Shown here one piece after another: positions 27,249-36,762 of a DNA stretch of 64,000 nt. The notes beneath the pieces were generated by a model. The model made no database searches, was not told the origin of the DNA, and saw nothing but the letters and a program-made list of their open reading frames with translations. The stretch spans positions 496,001-560,000 of the forward strand of contig JAPFFF010000018.1 in the NCBI GenBank assembly GCA_039105265.1, written 5' to 3'. Position numbers and translations under genes: made by a program. Position 1 is the stretch's first letter; every line of letters starts with the position of its first letter. The stretch comes from Tritrichomonas musculus (Eukaryota > Parabasalia > Tritrichomonadida > Tritrichomonadidae).

Positions 27249-28331
27249 CTATGATGACATCTTGATAGTTGGGAAAAGTGAAAATCTTCTCTTTTTCAGA
27301 GTTTCTTGATAAATCTTATTAGATTTATTTATCAGTTTATATATATCACGAAAGTTGCTTGGAGACATAAGAAGATTCATTGTTTTTTTATAGTCTGCGT
27401 TCTCAAATTGTTCTTGAGTCATTTCTAATCTACCAATTGCTACACAAAAAGAATATTTTACCATTGCGTTAAAATGAGCAAATATGGAATCCCATAAAAT
27501 TAAAATTTCGGGTAGATCGTATTCCTGCGCAAATAAAAGAGTTACCCATTTATAGCAGTAGCAAAAAGGCTTAATTTGAAGTCTAACTAGTTGCGCAGAT
27601 AGTTTTGGAAGCCTTTGACGAAGCAATATTTCAAATTCTTGTAATTTTCGATCAATAATTAGTTGCTGGTCTTCATGAGCATAAAATGTCTGAAAATCAG
27701 AATCTGTTAAAAGTTGCTGAATACAGAAAAATGCGAGCGCTTCAACAATATCTAAATTATTTGAAAAAAGTGATTTTGCTACTATTAATACATAATAAAT
27801 TGGTGGAAGAAGTTCATTAAATCCTTGCATGTATCCGAAAGATCGATTAATTGCACCAAAAATGTATAATATGCGTTCAAGGCGTCTAATATGCTCAGTA
27901 AAAGGGCCCAACTGATCACCTGGCTCAACTCCAGGAGGAATTTCCATAGCAGGGAAGAAACATATTTGATTTCCCATTCGAACAATATCTCTATGAATTA
28001 AGTCCATTTGCTGCTTATTATCAACATTAAACTCACTACTTTCGACATTAATCGGAAACACTTGCTTATGCCAGTCACTTACTCCAAATTCGTTTACGAA
28101 GCTAGTATATTCAGAAAAAATGCTGTCACGTTTTTCATTCCAATTTTTGGGGTCTTGGGGATAGATTTTTAACATCGCAAGCCAAGCAAGGCATCTGTCT
28201 TCAGGAGGTGAATCTCGCTTTAATCCTTCTGAACAAATCGTAGAAATAGAAATGATATCAACTGTGCTGGTGTTGCCACGTGGGAAAAAAAATGGGAGAA
28301 TTTGATAGTTTTCAGAATGGGAAGGAAGCAT
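27249..28331 (-). CDS. TBC-domain Rab GTPase-activating protein (TBC1D13-like)
   Basis: A 360-residue TBC protein. It has the entry motif RCLAWLAMLKIYP (46-58), then IHRDIVRM with the arginine finger R118. The second finger is in YMQGFNEL, Q169. Both dual-finger residues needed to speed GTP hydrolysis on Rab proteins are present. The long segment between the entry motif and the Arg finger, and a domain filling nearly the whole protein, resemble TBC1D13. The remaining helices (VEALAFFCIQQLL, RQRLPKLSAQLVRLQIKPFC, WVTLLFAQEYDLPEILILWDSIF) follow the usual order. It probably acts in vesicle traffic. The start is the first ATG. A 3.4-kb gene-free region lies upstream. Confidence 0.9.
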   Translation of the reverse strand: MLPSHSENYQILPFFFPRGNTSTVDIISISTICSEGLKRDSPPEDRCLAWLAMLKIYPQDPKNWNEKRDSIFSEYTSFVNEFGVSDWHKQVFPINVESSEFNVDNKQQMDLIHRDIVRMGNQICFFPAMEIPPGVEPGDQLGPFTEHIRRLERILYIFGAINRSFGYMQGFNELLPPIYYVLIVAKSLFSNNLDIVEALAFFCIQQLLTDSDFQTFYAHEDQQLIIDRKLQEFEILLRQRLPKLSAQLVRLQIKPFCYCYKWVTLLFAQEYDLPEILILWDSIFAHFNAMVKYSFCVAIGRLEMTQEQFENADYKKTMNLLMSPSNFRDIYKLINKSNKIYQETLKKRRFSLFPTIKMSS

Positions 28332-30465
28332 TAATAAAAAAGAAGTATATCAAAATTTTGTGTATGGATCAAATATGAATCGTCAAGGCCAAATCAAACC
28401 TTAACTGCCAATTATATTTTCATAAGGTAGTTTTTCTGATATTGATAAATAAATATTAAACTTATAGTATAATGATACTATAAAAAGAAAAATTACATTT
28501 TAGCTATTAAAAAAAATACGTTGCGTTTAAAAAATTCAAATATATTTATAAATTAAAATGAAAGAACAATAAAATTTTCATTCTACAATTGAAATTCACT
28601 ATTATTTTCAATGATCATTGAAATTTTATATTAATTTAATATTTAAATTTATCTCGATAGGATTTTGAGTACAAACTAATCTAATAATTTAAATAAATGG
28701 TTAACATATAATAATACTAAGAATATATTTTTATATTTGATTTTAAAAAAATTACATCATAAATTTTATGACAAAAATGGAAAATTAACTCTTTGAAAAT
28801 TTGTTCAATTGCTTTTGGTTTTTGTAAACATATTTGAAAAACATTCAAATATTTCTGACATATTTTCACAATTGAAAAAAAAATTACCGAAGATTTGTTT
28901 TACTAATATTTTGTTTTGAAACAAAAATATTGCATTTTAAACTTAGGATCTATATAAAAATATAGAACTATAAATCAAAAAAAGTTAAAATTTAAGTATT
29001 TTGTTTTTCATTAAGATGAACAAATATTCTTTTTTGAATAGGGGCTACAACGATAAGAATTTGTAGAGGTATTCATGTAGAGAAATTGACGAAATATTGT
29101 AATATTGATCATATTTTCTTTATTTTTATTTTGAAACTAAGAATGAACTTTAATGGATAAGAATTTTATACTCCTATTTTTGAGATATTTCTATTTTTAT
29201 TTTTCTGAATAAGAATCGTTTTATATTTGAGAGGCTATATAATTTTTTTTATATAAAAATTGTTGAAATATAAATATATATATAATTTTGTTTTATTAAT
29301 TATTATAGGATATATATATTGATAACTTATTAATACTTTTATGTTTAAAAAATATTTATTTTCTAGAGATACACTTGTTTATTTTATTTTTATTTTTTAT
29401 AAATTTTTAACTTTTTCAGTTATTATATTTTTTATATTGAAATAATTAACATTTTTTATCCTAGTAGTATTTTTATTAATATATTATTTTATTTTATATA
29501 TATAATATATATTATATTTTATATACTATTTAAATTTTATATTTAAGTTTTACATTATATATTAAATAGATAAATTAACAAAAAAAAATGAAAAATTCAA
29601 TTAAACGATGATTTTTAATTGAATTTCTAAAAAAATATGTTGCTTTGTATTGTGATTATTTTTTGGTTTTCAATATATTAAATATTAAAGTTATTTTTAT
29701 AATATAGTACATAATAATTTTACATTATAAAAAATATTTTTAATAATATTTTTAAGAAGATGAGGAAATTTATATTTTTCAAGAATCACTTCACTATTAA
29801 CTTCACTTCACCGAAAATAATCATCTCACGTCACTAAAAAATAATAACGTACTAAAATACGATGAAAAATAATTCAAAATAATGCAAAATATAAAATTAC
29901 ATTTTTCTTTAAAATGAGAGTATAAAGTAACTTATTTACATAATAAAATTTATTTAAATATTTATTATTATTATATTGTACAATTAGTATATAATTATTT
30001 CGTAAATCAATTGAGAAATAAGTCATTTTCTTAATTTTTTAATGTAAATTTGCATTTAAATTTATATATGGCTAATAAATTGGATATATAACAGATAATA
30101 TATTTTATAAATAAAATACAAAATATTATTATTGATTTATAATTCATAAATAATTTATTTGACTCGAGATATAGATGAAACATTATTTTTTAAATGGTTT
30201 TTAAAATCTCAACATCCATTAAAACCAATAATGGCAAATGTCGTTATTGGATATATAGAAGTAAATAATCTTAATATTTTTTCATAAGATAAAATATTCA
30301 TTCAATTAAAGTAAAAATAAAAAAATCAAATAACGAGTTTTCACTTCACATGAATACCTCTGAATTTGTCAAAAAATTGAAAGAAAAATTAAATATCTGA
30401 TGAATTTATTAATAAAGGTAACAAATATCATCTATATATATTCACAAATATGAATTATTGCTCAA

Positions 30466-30525
30466 TTTTTTAAAATATCTGTTAGCAGTGGAGATATCAC
30501 TTTTTGAAATTGAGAAGGTTTGTTT
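30466..30525 (-). repeat. Inverted-repeat copy A of a coding-like segment
   Basis: On the minus strand this reads SISKSDISTANRYFKKLSN within a 73-codon frame (30442-30663). The plus strand at about 31237-31300 carries a near copy reading KLKSDISTAYRYFLKK. The nucleotide match covers about 55 bp with a few mismatches and a 2-bp gap. The copies face each other and flank the 383-bp element. The source protein is unknown. Confidence 0.5.
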
Positions 30526-30815
30526 AATTTTTTTGAAAAAATTAAAAAAAAATGGTACGTTTATCTTTTTATATAAAGATCCAAAAAGATCAATTCCGAA
30601 CTTTAGATTATATTTAATACCCAAATTGTTATAAATTACATCAAATTCAACCAGATACAACATCTTTTATGCATCGATAATAGATTAAAATTTCTCAAAT
30701 AATTGATATAACTTGGTATATTTTGAATTTCAAGCTATTCATGATTGATATTTGCAAAAAACTATTTTTTTAAGTAAATGATATTTAAAGTATAGTATAA
30801 AAAAAAACAGAAAAC

Positions 30816-31198
30816 TTGCCCTTCGGAGGTTTTAAAAATTACGTTCAGTTCAAACTTTTTCAATAAAATAGACCAAGAAAAAAAATCAATTACGTTTTAC
30901 GATTACGTCTACGTGAAAATAATTGGAATACGACTTTTTTAGAAAAAGTTAATAAAAAGTTATATTTGAAAAATAAAAATATTTATCTTTAAATATAAAT
31001 ATTTTATCCTTTCAAATTTGAGAGCTCTAGCTTAGAGGTTAAATTAATATAAGGTCAAAGCATTGAGTTCGAAACTTAACCTCTTTGCTTTTTTTTATTT
31101 TTATATAAATTATGTAATTACGTTTCATTTCGGCAATTTTTACATTTTAATACGTCTTTTCATTGAATTTTATAAAATTCCAATTACGTCCGAAGGGT
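30816..31198. mobile_element. 383-bp TIR element (MULE-like MITE) with 10-bp target duplication
   Basis: The left end carries TTGCCCTTCGGAGG and the right end the inverted CGTCCGAAGGGT, sharing the core CCCTTCGGA, with ATTACG/CGTAAT just inside. The flanks are a perfect 10-bp direct repeat, AACAGAAAAC, at 30806-30815 and 31199-31208. A 9-11 bp duplication is typical of Mutator-like elements, which are known in trichomonads. There is no coding potential, so it is a MITE. The interior holds a tRNA-like A box and B box. Short TIRs and an A-rich duplication leave some doubt about the exact ends. Confidence 0.55.
31028..31084 (+). ncRNA. tRNA-like pol III promoter core (A box/B box) in the MITE
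   Basis: TAGCTTAGAGG at 31028-31038 fits the A-box consensus TRGYNNARNNG. GAGTTCGAAAC at 31065-31075 fits the B box (GGTTCGANTCC-like). TTGAG-TTCGAAA-CTTAA forms a T-arm with a 7-nt loop. AGGTC before it looks like a variable loop. The A-to-B spacing is about 37 bases, shorter than in a tRNA, and the anticodon arm is missing, so it is not a working tRNA. AGAGGTTAA (31034-31042) and TTAACCTCT (31076-31084) form a perfect 9-bp stem. It may be a tRNA-derived SINE head captured by the element. Confidence 0.4.
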
Positions 31199-31236
31199 AA
31201 CAGAAAACCATAAATATTATTATTTTAAATTATGAT

Positions 31237-31300
31237 AGAAATCAAACAAACCTTGTGAAATTAAAAAGTGATATTTCGACTGCCTATAGATATTTCTTAA
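31237..31300 (+). repeat. Inverted-repeat copy B of a coding-like segment
   Basis: This reads KLKSDISTAYRYFLKK on the plus strand before a stop. It mirrors the minus-strand segment at about 30466-30525. The pair flanks the 383-bp TIR element asymmetrically (about 290 bp away on the left, about 40 bp on the right). Confidence 0.5.
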
Positions 31301-31746
31301 AAAAAAATTTATAGAAATAACATAAATAATATTTATAAAAAATATTTGTATTTATTATTAAAATTGGTTAGAGTAAAAAAATAACTTTTTTTTCCTATCG
31401 TTGTAACCCCTATTTTTTTGATAATTATATTCAAAATAATAAATTACTATACTAGGAACTTTTTCACAAAAGATTATATAAAAAAAAACATTAATTATTT
31501 TAACATAATCCAAAATTTTAATAATAAATTAATTTGAAAAAAATAACTAGAGTTAAATTATTATCAATAATAAAATAAAAAATGTACATATAAGTGAACA
31601 AAAAAGGAGTACTAGTGAAAATTGAGAAAGGATCATACATTATTTTTTAGATTAATATAGATCCTTTTGAGATAATGCTATTAAGAAATTTGGAATTAAA
31701 AAGCAGCAATATCAATAATATGAAGATTTCAAAATTTTTTGAAAAA

Positions 31747-32205
31747 TTATTTTGGTTCATCAAATACCATTTTATCAAGATTCAGCTCAGTAATTTTGGG
31801 ACGAATTGCTTCCCAATTCAAAGAAAACCATTGTAAAAGTAAAAGTTTGCTTCTTGTTGCTTCACGACTTATTTTTACCCCTATTGCTGGTGAAAGTTGT
31901 TTTGAAAGTTGTAATAATTCTGCTTGTTTAAGCTTTTTAGAATAAATTTTTTCTAGCTCACCTACAACAGGGAACTTATATTCAGATTCAATTGTAGCTT
32001 TTTGTGACGAAACAGAATTTGGAATTCCTTTAGTTTCAAACATCGTGTTATAATATTTTGGGGCTTCTTCATATTCTTTGATTGCATTGCTTAGAGCTTT
32101 CAAATTTGATATTGCAACTTCAGTTCGAAGCGGATCATTTTTACAAGCTTCCAAAATATCTTTGATATAGTTTTCTAATCTTTCTTTTTGCGTCGAATCT
32201 GCCAT
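31747..32205 (-). CDS. Small helical protein, 152 aa, unknown
   Basis: From the ATG at 32205 the protein is 152 residues, mostly helical. Residues 1-55 form a charged helix pair, 60-90 are loop-rich, 90-130 are helix (EKIYSKKLKQAELLQLSKQL), and it ends with LLLLQWFSLNWEAIRPKITE then LNLDKMVFDEPK. There is no recognised domain, signal peptide or membrane span. The in-frame TTG at 32211 adds two codons and is not preferred. It lies downstream of the Smr gene on the same strand, 115 bp away, and next to the transposon-rich desert. Codon use looks ordinary for the window. I cannot suggest a function. Confidence 0.65.
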   Translation of the reverse strand: MADSTQKERLENYIKDILEACKNDPLRTEVAISNLKALSNAIKEYEEAPKYYNTMFETKGIPNSVSSQKATIESEYKFPVVGELEKIYSKKLKQAELLQLSKQLSPAIGVKISREATRSKLLLLQWFSLNWEAIRPKITELNLDKMVFDEPK

Positions 32206-32320
32206 ATTCAAGATAACTTGAATATGGATTTAAATATCAATTTTTTTTTTGAAATGAAAATTGAGAGGAAAATTTTCAAATTTATTTTTACTTGTTTATT
32301 ATTAATATACATTATATACA

Positions 32321-34687
32321 TTAATCATCATAGTCATAGTATGAATCAATATCGTCTTCTTCTTCTTCTATTTCTACATCATCATTATCATCATTGATAA
32401 TGGTAATATAATAACGATATTTCCTAGCATTATTTTTCCGTTTAATTCGAATGCCTTCATTTTGTAATTCTTCAGCTTTCTCATTAAGAAATGGCAGTAA
32501 ATCTTTCAATGTGCATCGTTTTGGCTTTGGTGAGAAATATAAAACCATTTCAGAAAAGCTTTCTTCGCTCATTCCGTTCATGATTCTCTGAATTGTAACT
32601 TCTGCTTTTTTAACTCCTGAATTTGATAAATCGATTTCAATTGAGTGAATAAATTTTGAAGTTCCATCAGGCCTTTCTGTCTGAATTTTACGACTAACTT
32701 TTAATACATCGAGAGCATCTTGCATGGCCATCATTGATTGTGAAATTAATTTATTAACTACATTATCAATATCATAATCATTTTCTTCTGCAGTATTTAA
32801 TAAACTTTCAATTGGAACAAGCTTATAATTTTCAAATAGTTCTGGAAGGTATAATAAGAAATCTTCTGGAATTTTTTTGATTTGATCTAATATCATTTTT
32901 GATTTCTTTCTTTTCTTTTTATCATGAACAACACGCTCAATAATTTCTCTATCAAGTTTATACGTATCAAGGAATTCTTTTATCAATCGATTCTCTTTCT
33001 TCTTTTGTTCATTTCGTTTTCTCATTTCTTCTTCCTCTTCTTTTGTCAATTTAATTGTCGACTTTCGAATTGATCCATAAAGATCGTCCTTTTCCAACTG
33101 CTCTTCGAATTTTCTAGCAAATCTTAATGCTTCTTTTTTATCACGATTTTCACAAATAATTTTAATACAAACATCTTGCATGCTTGGAAAGGATTTTTTA
33201 ACAGCCTGATATGGTGTATCATCATCATCATCATCTCTCCAGAAAGAATCATCATCATCGTCATCATCGTCATCATCAATATTACATCCTGTTAATTTAC
33301 CAACTCTAAATGTCTGGAAGAGCTCATTGTAAGCATCTTCATCTTCTAGTTCACCATCTCCTGGTAAAGGCTCTTGGTATGATGAAACATCAACATTTAC
33401 AATTCCTGCATTTTCTTCATTAATTTTACTTTCAAATCCAAGACGTTTAGAAGTTAAAAGGACAAGAGGACGAAGAAAAGGCTTTTTATTTTGGGAGTGA
33501 ATTCCTTTACCTGTTATAAAATTCACAGAGTCGACTTTATGCTCAAGGGCGTCAAAAAGTGCGTCACGAATGACAGTTACCCAATCAAGCGGCTTCTTAA
33601 TTTTTGGATCAGATCCGTGCATATCAATTACAATAAAAGTTGTAAAGCTAACGGATTCTGGGATAACATGGTTTCGGCCTTTAAATTCAGTATTTTTCTT
33701 TGTTTTTTGACCACGACGCTTATTTTGAGGTTTTCCACGATTATACATACCTGGCTCATCATCAAAATCTCTCTTTTTACAGTTTTTCGGTTGTTTAGAA
33801 GGCTGATTTTTCTGTTTAAATTCGATGACTGGCATCTTTGATTTTTCATTTGTTGCTGATTCAAGTTTGGAATTTACTGTTTTTGCCTTTTTAGCATCAG
33901 TTGGATTGGATGTTGGAATTTTTACTTTTTTATCATCAACTGGATTTGGTTTGGAACTTTTTGGATTGCTCGAAATCTGCACATTACTCGGAGCGTAGTG
34001 CCACCTGGTATTTACATTACCTTTAAACTTTTTTGAACTAATTGAAGGAAATTGCTCATTAAATATAGCCATTGCAGCATCTATTCTGTCTTTGTTTTTA
34101 TCCTTTGTTTCTTGTATAGATGATACTTCTGATTTCTTAGTTGTTTTAGAAACCCTTTTCTTTGGAATTTTAATTGTTTTTGTTGGTAATACTTCATCTT
34201 CATCTTCTTCTTTCGGAGTAAAAAGATAACCAATTGTTTTTTTTACACGCACATTCATATCATCTTGATCATTAAAATTTTCGAATGCATTTTGACATAT
34301 TTCTTTACTTTGAGAAGTAGTTTTCATTAAAAAACTAATTATTTCATCATTAGAATCATCATCAACATAACAAGGCTTTTTATCATCGCAACATTCTTCA
34401 TTTTTATTTAGTATTTCAGATTCGCTCTTATTTTCTAGACTTTCGTTAGTTTTTGCATTTTTAGGTTCTTCTTTTTCAATTTTCAATACTTCTTTCTCCA
34501 CCTTATTTACTTTCTTCTTTTTTTTCATTCCAGGTACACGGATTGTCCTTGTTTCGATTTCATCGGAGCTCGTTACTAATGGATCTGTTAACTTTACATG
34601 TGGTGATTTTTCATCATCATTTTCATCATTTCCGTAATTATTCATATCTGTTCTTGATAAGTTTCGTGGACTGCTTGGATCATTCAT
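32321..34687 (-). CDS. Smr-domain protein with a UBA/CUE-like module, 788 aa
   Basis: The N-terminal third is disordered and Lys/Glu/Ser-rich with a small helical module (about residues 110-150, NDEIISFLMKTTSQSKEICQ...) that resembles CUE/UBA. The Smr domain spans about 345-420: IDMHG (354-358), in place of LDxHG, and TGKGIHS from T392, in place of TGxGxHS, followed by RPLVLLTSKRLGF. Smr domains are endonucleases or RNA-binding modules acting on stalled mRNA or mismatched DNA (Cue2/N4BP2 in eukaryotes). An Asp run lies near 465-490. The C-terminal 170 residues contain another CUE/UBA-like segment and a second, degenerate Smr-like unit (IEIDLSNSGVKKAEVTIQRI). The CUE-plus-Smr layout suggests a no-go-decay-type nuclease; this is inference. 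Confidence 0.75.
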   Translation of the reverse strand: MNDPSSPRNLSRTDMNNYGNDENDDEKSPHVKLTDPLVTSSDEIETRTIRVPGMKKKKKVNKVEKEVLKIEKEEPKNAKTNESLENKSESEILNKNEECCDDKKPCYVDDDSNDEIISFLMKTTSQSKEICQNAFENFNDQDDMNVRVKKTIGYLFTPKEEDEDEVLPTKTIKIPKKRVSKTTKKSEVSSIQETKDKNKDRIDAAMAIFNEQFPSISSKKFKGNVNTRWHYAPSNVQISSNPKSSKPNPVDDKKVKIPTSNPTDAKKAKTVNSKLESATNEKSKMPVIEFKQKNQPSKQPKNCKKRDFDDEPGMYNRGKPQNKRRGQKTKKNTEFKGRNHVIPESVSFTTFIVIDMHGSDPKIKKPLDWVTVIRDALFDALEHKVDSVNFITGKGIHSQNKKPFLRPLVLLTSKRLGFESKINEENAGIVNVDVSSYQEPLPGDGELEDEDAYNELFQTFRVGKLTGCNIDDDDDDDDDDSFWRDDDDDDTPYQAVKKSFPSMQDVCIKIICENRDKKEALRFARKFEEQLEKDDLYGSIRKSTIKLTKEEEEEMRKRNEQKKKENRLIKEFLDTYKLDREIIERVVHDKKKRKKSKMILDQIKKIPEDFLLYLPELFENYKLVPIESLLNTAEENDYDIDNVVNKLISQSMMAMQDALDVLKVSRKIQTERPDGTSKFIHSIEIDLSNSGVKKAEVTIQRIMNGMSEESFSEMVLYFSPKPKRCTLKDLLPFLNEKAEELQNEGIRIKRKNNARKYRYYITIINDDNDDVEIEEEEDDIDSYYDYDD

Positions 34688-34914
34688 TATATAAACAATT
34701 CTTTAAAATTTTGAAAATTTATTTGATTGAATCACTAAATGGTAATATCATCTCAATTTTTTTTATTATGTCATATTTATTTTATTATCAATAATACCTA
34801 AGTTTATGCTTATTCTTTTCTTTATTTCAAAATTTTATATGGAGCAAATTTGAATCCATTATAATCGATGTAAAAACGGTTATTTTTATTTGAAAGGTTT
34901 ATTTTGTTAAGTAA

Positions 34915-36762
34915 ATGGACGCGAAAAATGGAAAAAGGAAGTCTCGTTTTTATGAATTTTTGCCAGATCTTGTCGATATAATTGATGATTGCATAAAATA
35001 CACTGCAAGTTCTAGTGAAAAATACGATCAACAACTAAAAGATTTACATAGCACAATAAGTCAAATTAGAAATAATATTGAAAAAAAATTATTTGTTAAT
35101 TTTGACCCAGTTGCTTTTTTAGATGATATGAATCAAGATGCCATCAAACATGGAAATCGAAATTTTCGAAAATCGTATAATTATATAAAAAAAATTCGAC
35201 AAATTTTTTTTTCTAATCAAGAAATACGAAATGCAAATCTCATATCAAGTTTTCATTCAACAATATTGTCGAATACAGATTCCTCAGAATACCAAGAAAA
35301 AATAGACCATCTACTTGAAAATCAAAATCAAAGTCTTTCACGATCTCCCGCACTAAACTCATTAGTTGACTCGTCATTACGACCAATATACTCTACATAT
35401 TTTCACTTATATGAACCCAAATATTTTCCATCTTCTCACAAAGAAATTAATTCGTATTATATATCATCGCTATTACCAATTCTTATCAAGGGCAATTCGA
35501 CAAGTTCAATCTCAGCTTATGAATCTGAATTAATTAATACGAAAGATATGCTAGAATACCTTATTTCTTATTCTGTTAATTCTCGAACTGAATATGATCT
35601 TTTTGAATTAAGACGCAAGCTTCCAAATCCCAAAGCAATAATGGATAGTCCAATATACCTTCAGAAAAAGGATGAATTGGATAATGTTGTTAAACTATTC
35701 CAAGATATGTTGGCAAACTATGATCGTCAATTCGATAATTTAAAAAATGTTTATTATCAGCGATTAAAAAAAGCAGAAGATGAAAACATACGAGTTACAG
35801 AAGAAAAAATGAAACTTAGTATATTGCATAAAAAAGTTGAAACAGTTAGTTCAAATTTCAGAGTTTTGAAATATATAAACGATGTATTTGAAAACCAACA
35901 AGATAATTCGAAACCAATGGCTGGCCCAATTCAGCCATCACTTACCTCTCTATTCCAACCTCTTCGTGAATGGTCAGATATTCAAGATTCGCTTTTTGAT
36001 ACTCTTAATTGCGATATTCCATCATTAAAAGATATGGAAACATGCTTATCTGATCTAACTAATTATGATACAAAACTCCAGAACGCTTTAAGCATTCTTT
36101 ACAATAAGGAAAAGTTAAAAGAAGCTGAATTAAACAATTCTCATTCTCAGCTTAACGCTCGAAATGCAAACTTTGATATGGAATTATATTCTAAATTAGA
36201 TGAAACAGAGAAAAGAATGGATAAAATTCATAACGATGCTTTCCAAGATAATATGGAAAGAATTAGAAAGAAAAGTGAAACGAAAAATGTATTTGATTGG
36301 CATGTTTGTTCTATTTCTCGAATTATTGAGAGAAAACCAATTTCAAATTTAATGGAGCCATTGATTAACTTGTCTGACCCTTCTAGAATTGAAAATGACA
36401 ATTCTGAAATAAAAAGAAGAATTCAAGAGATTGACGAATTAAATATTCTCCTTAAGAAAAGACAAGAAGAGATTGAAAACGATAGAAAAATTATTTTGGA
36501 TTTCTGTAATGAAAGAAAAGAAGAAGAAAAGGTTAAAAAAGAAAAAGCTAAAAATTTAACCATTGCTGCTATCGACGAAAAATATACAGAAGCTAGAATG
36601 TTTGTATCTTGTATGAATTGCGATTCTCTTAGTGAATTCTTGGCAAAACCTTGCAAATGTAAGATTTGTAAAAAATGTTTCGAAAAATCAAAGAAAAAAA
36701 GAACTTCTTATTGTCCTGTTTGTGGCCAAGTTGTTGAAAAATTTATAAAGATAAATTGGTAA
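34915..36762 (+). CDS. Coiled-coil protein with C-terminal RING, Bre1-like candidate
   Basis: A 615-residue protein with long coiled coil from about 250 to 555 and a RING-type finger at the extreme C-terminus. The ligands are C566-x2-C569, C580-x-C582, C585-x2-C588 and C600-x2-C603, with Cys at the fourth position where RINGs often have His. The chain ends only 12 residues after the last Cys, with FIKINW. Coiled coil plus terminal RING, with a final Ile/aromatic strand, is the architecture of Bre1/RNF20-RNF40, the E3 ligase for histone H2B. It is smaller than Bre1 (700-1000 aa) and the N-terminal part is not recognisable, so other RING coiled-coil ligases remain possible. It is divergent from the Smr gene across 227 bp. 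Confidence 0.6.
   Translation: MDAKNGKRKSRFYEFLPDLVDIIDDCIKYTASSSEKYDQQLKDLHSTISQIRNNIEKKLFVNFDPVAFLDDMNQDAIKHGNRNFRKSYNYIKKIRQIFFSNQEIRNANLISSFHSTILSNTDSSEYQEKIDHLLENQNQSLSRSPALNSLVDSSLRPIYSTYFHLYEPKYFPSSHKEINSYYISSLLPILIKGNSTSSISAYESELINTKDMLEYLISYSVNSRTEYDLFELRRKLPNPKAIMDSPIYLQKKDELDNVVKLFQDMLANYDRQFDNLKNVYYQRLKKAEDENIRVTEEKMKLSILHKKVETVSSNFRVLKYINDVFENQQDNSKPMAGPIQPSLTSLFQPLREWSDIQDSLFDTLNCDIPSLKDMETCLSDLTNYDTKLQNALSILYNKEKLKEAELNNSHSQLNARNANFDMELYSKLDETEKRMDKIHNDAFQDNMERIRKKSETKNVFDWHVCSISRIIERKPISNLMEPLINLSDPSRIENDNSEIKRRIQEIDELNILLKKRQEEIENDRKIILDFCNERKEEEKVKKEKAKNLTIAAIDEKYTEARMFVSCMNCDSLSEFLAKPCKCKICKKCFEKSKKKRTSYCPVCGQVVEKFIKINW

Larger units (their letters stand above)
29041..31410. 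mobile_element. 2.37-kb TIR element with TA flanks (Tc1/mariner-like)
   Basis: The left end 29041-29060 (GGGGCTACAACGATAAGAAT) and the reverse complement of the right end 31391-31410 (GGGGTTACAACGATAGGAAA) match at 17 of 20 positions. Both ends are flanked by TA, at 29039-29040 and 31411-31412, as expected for Tc1/mariner/pogo elements, which duplicate TA on insertion. The interior is extremely A/T-rich and has no transposase frame, so it is non-autonomous or heavily decayed. A further inverted 14-bp pair, AGAGGTATTCATGT at 29065-29078 and its complement at 30348-30361, suggests internal rearrangement or a second element end. The superfamily is inferred from the TA duplication alone. Confidence 0.6.
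28332..31746. other. 3.4-kb gene desert built from transposon debris
   Basis: There is no intact gene on either strand. The stretch is extremely A/T-rich. It contains a 2.37-kb TIR element (29041-31410), a 383-bp TIR element inside it (30816-31198), and two inverted copies of a short coding-like segment. Outside those, 28332-29038 and 31413-31746 hold only A/T-rich DNA. Confidence 0.6.

Noticed and set aside
31028-31084. A functional tRNA gene
   Set aside because: The anticodon arm is missing and the acceptor stem pairs at only about four of seven positions.
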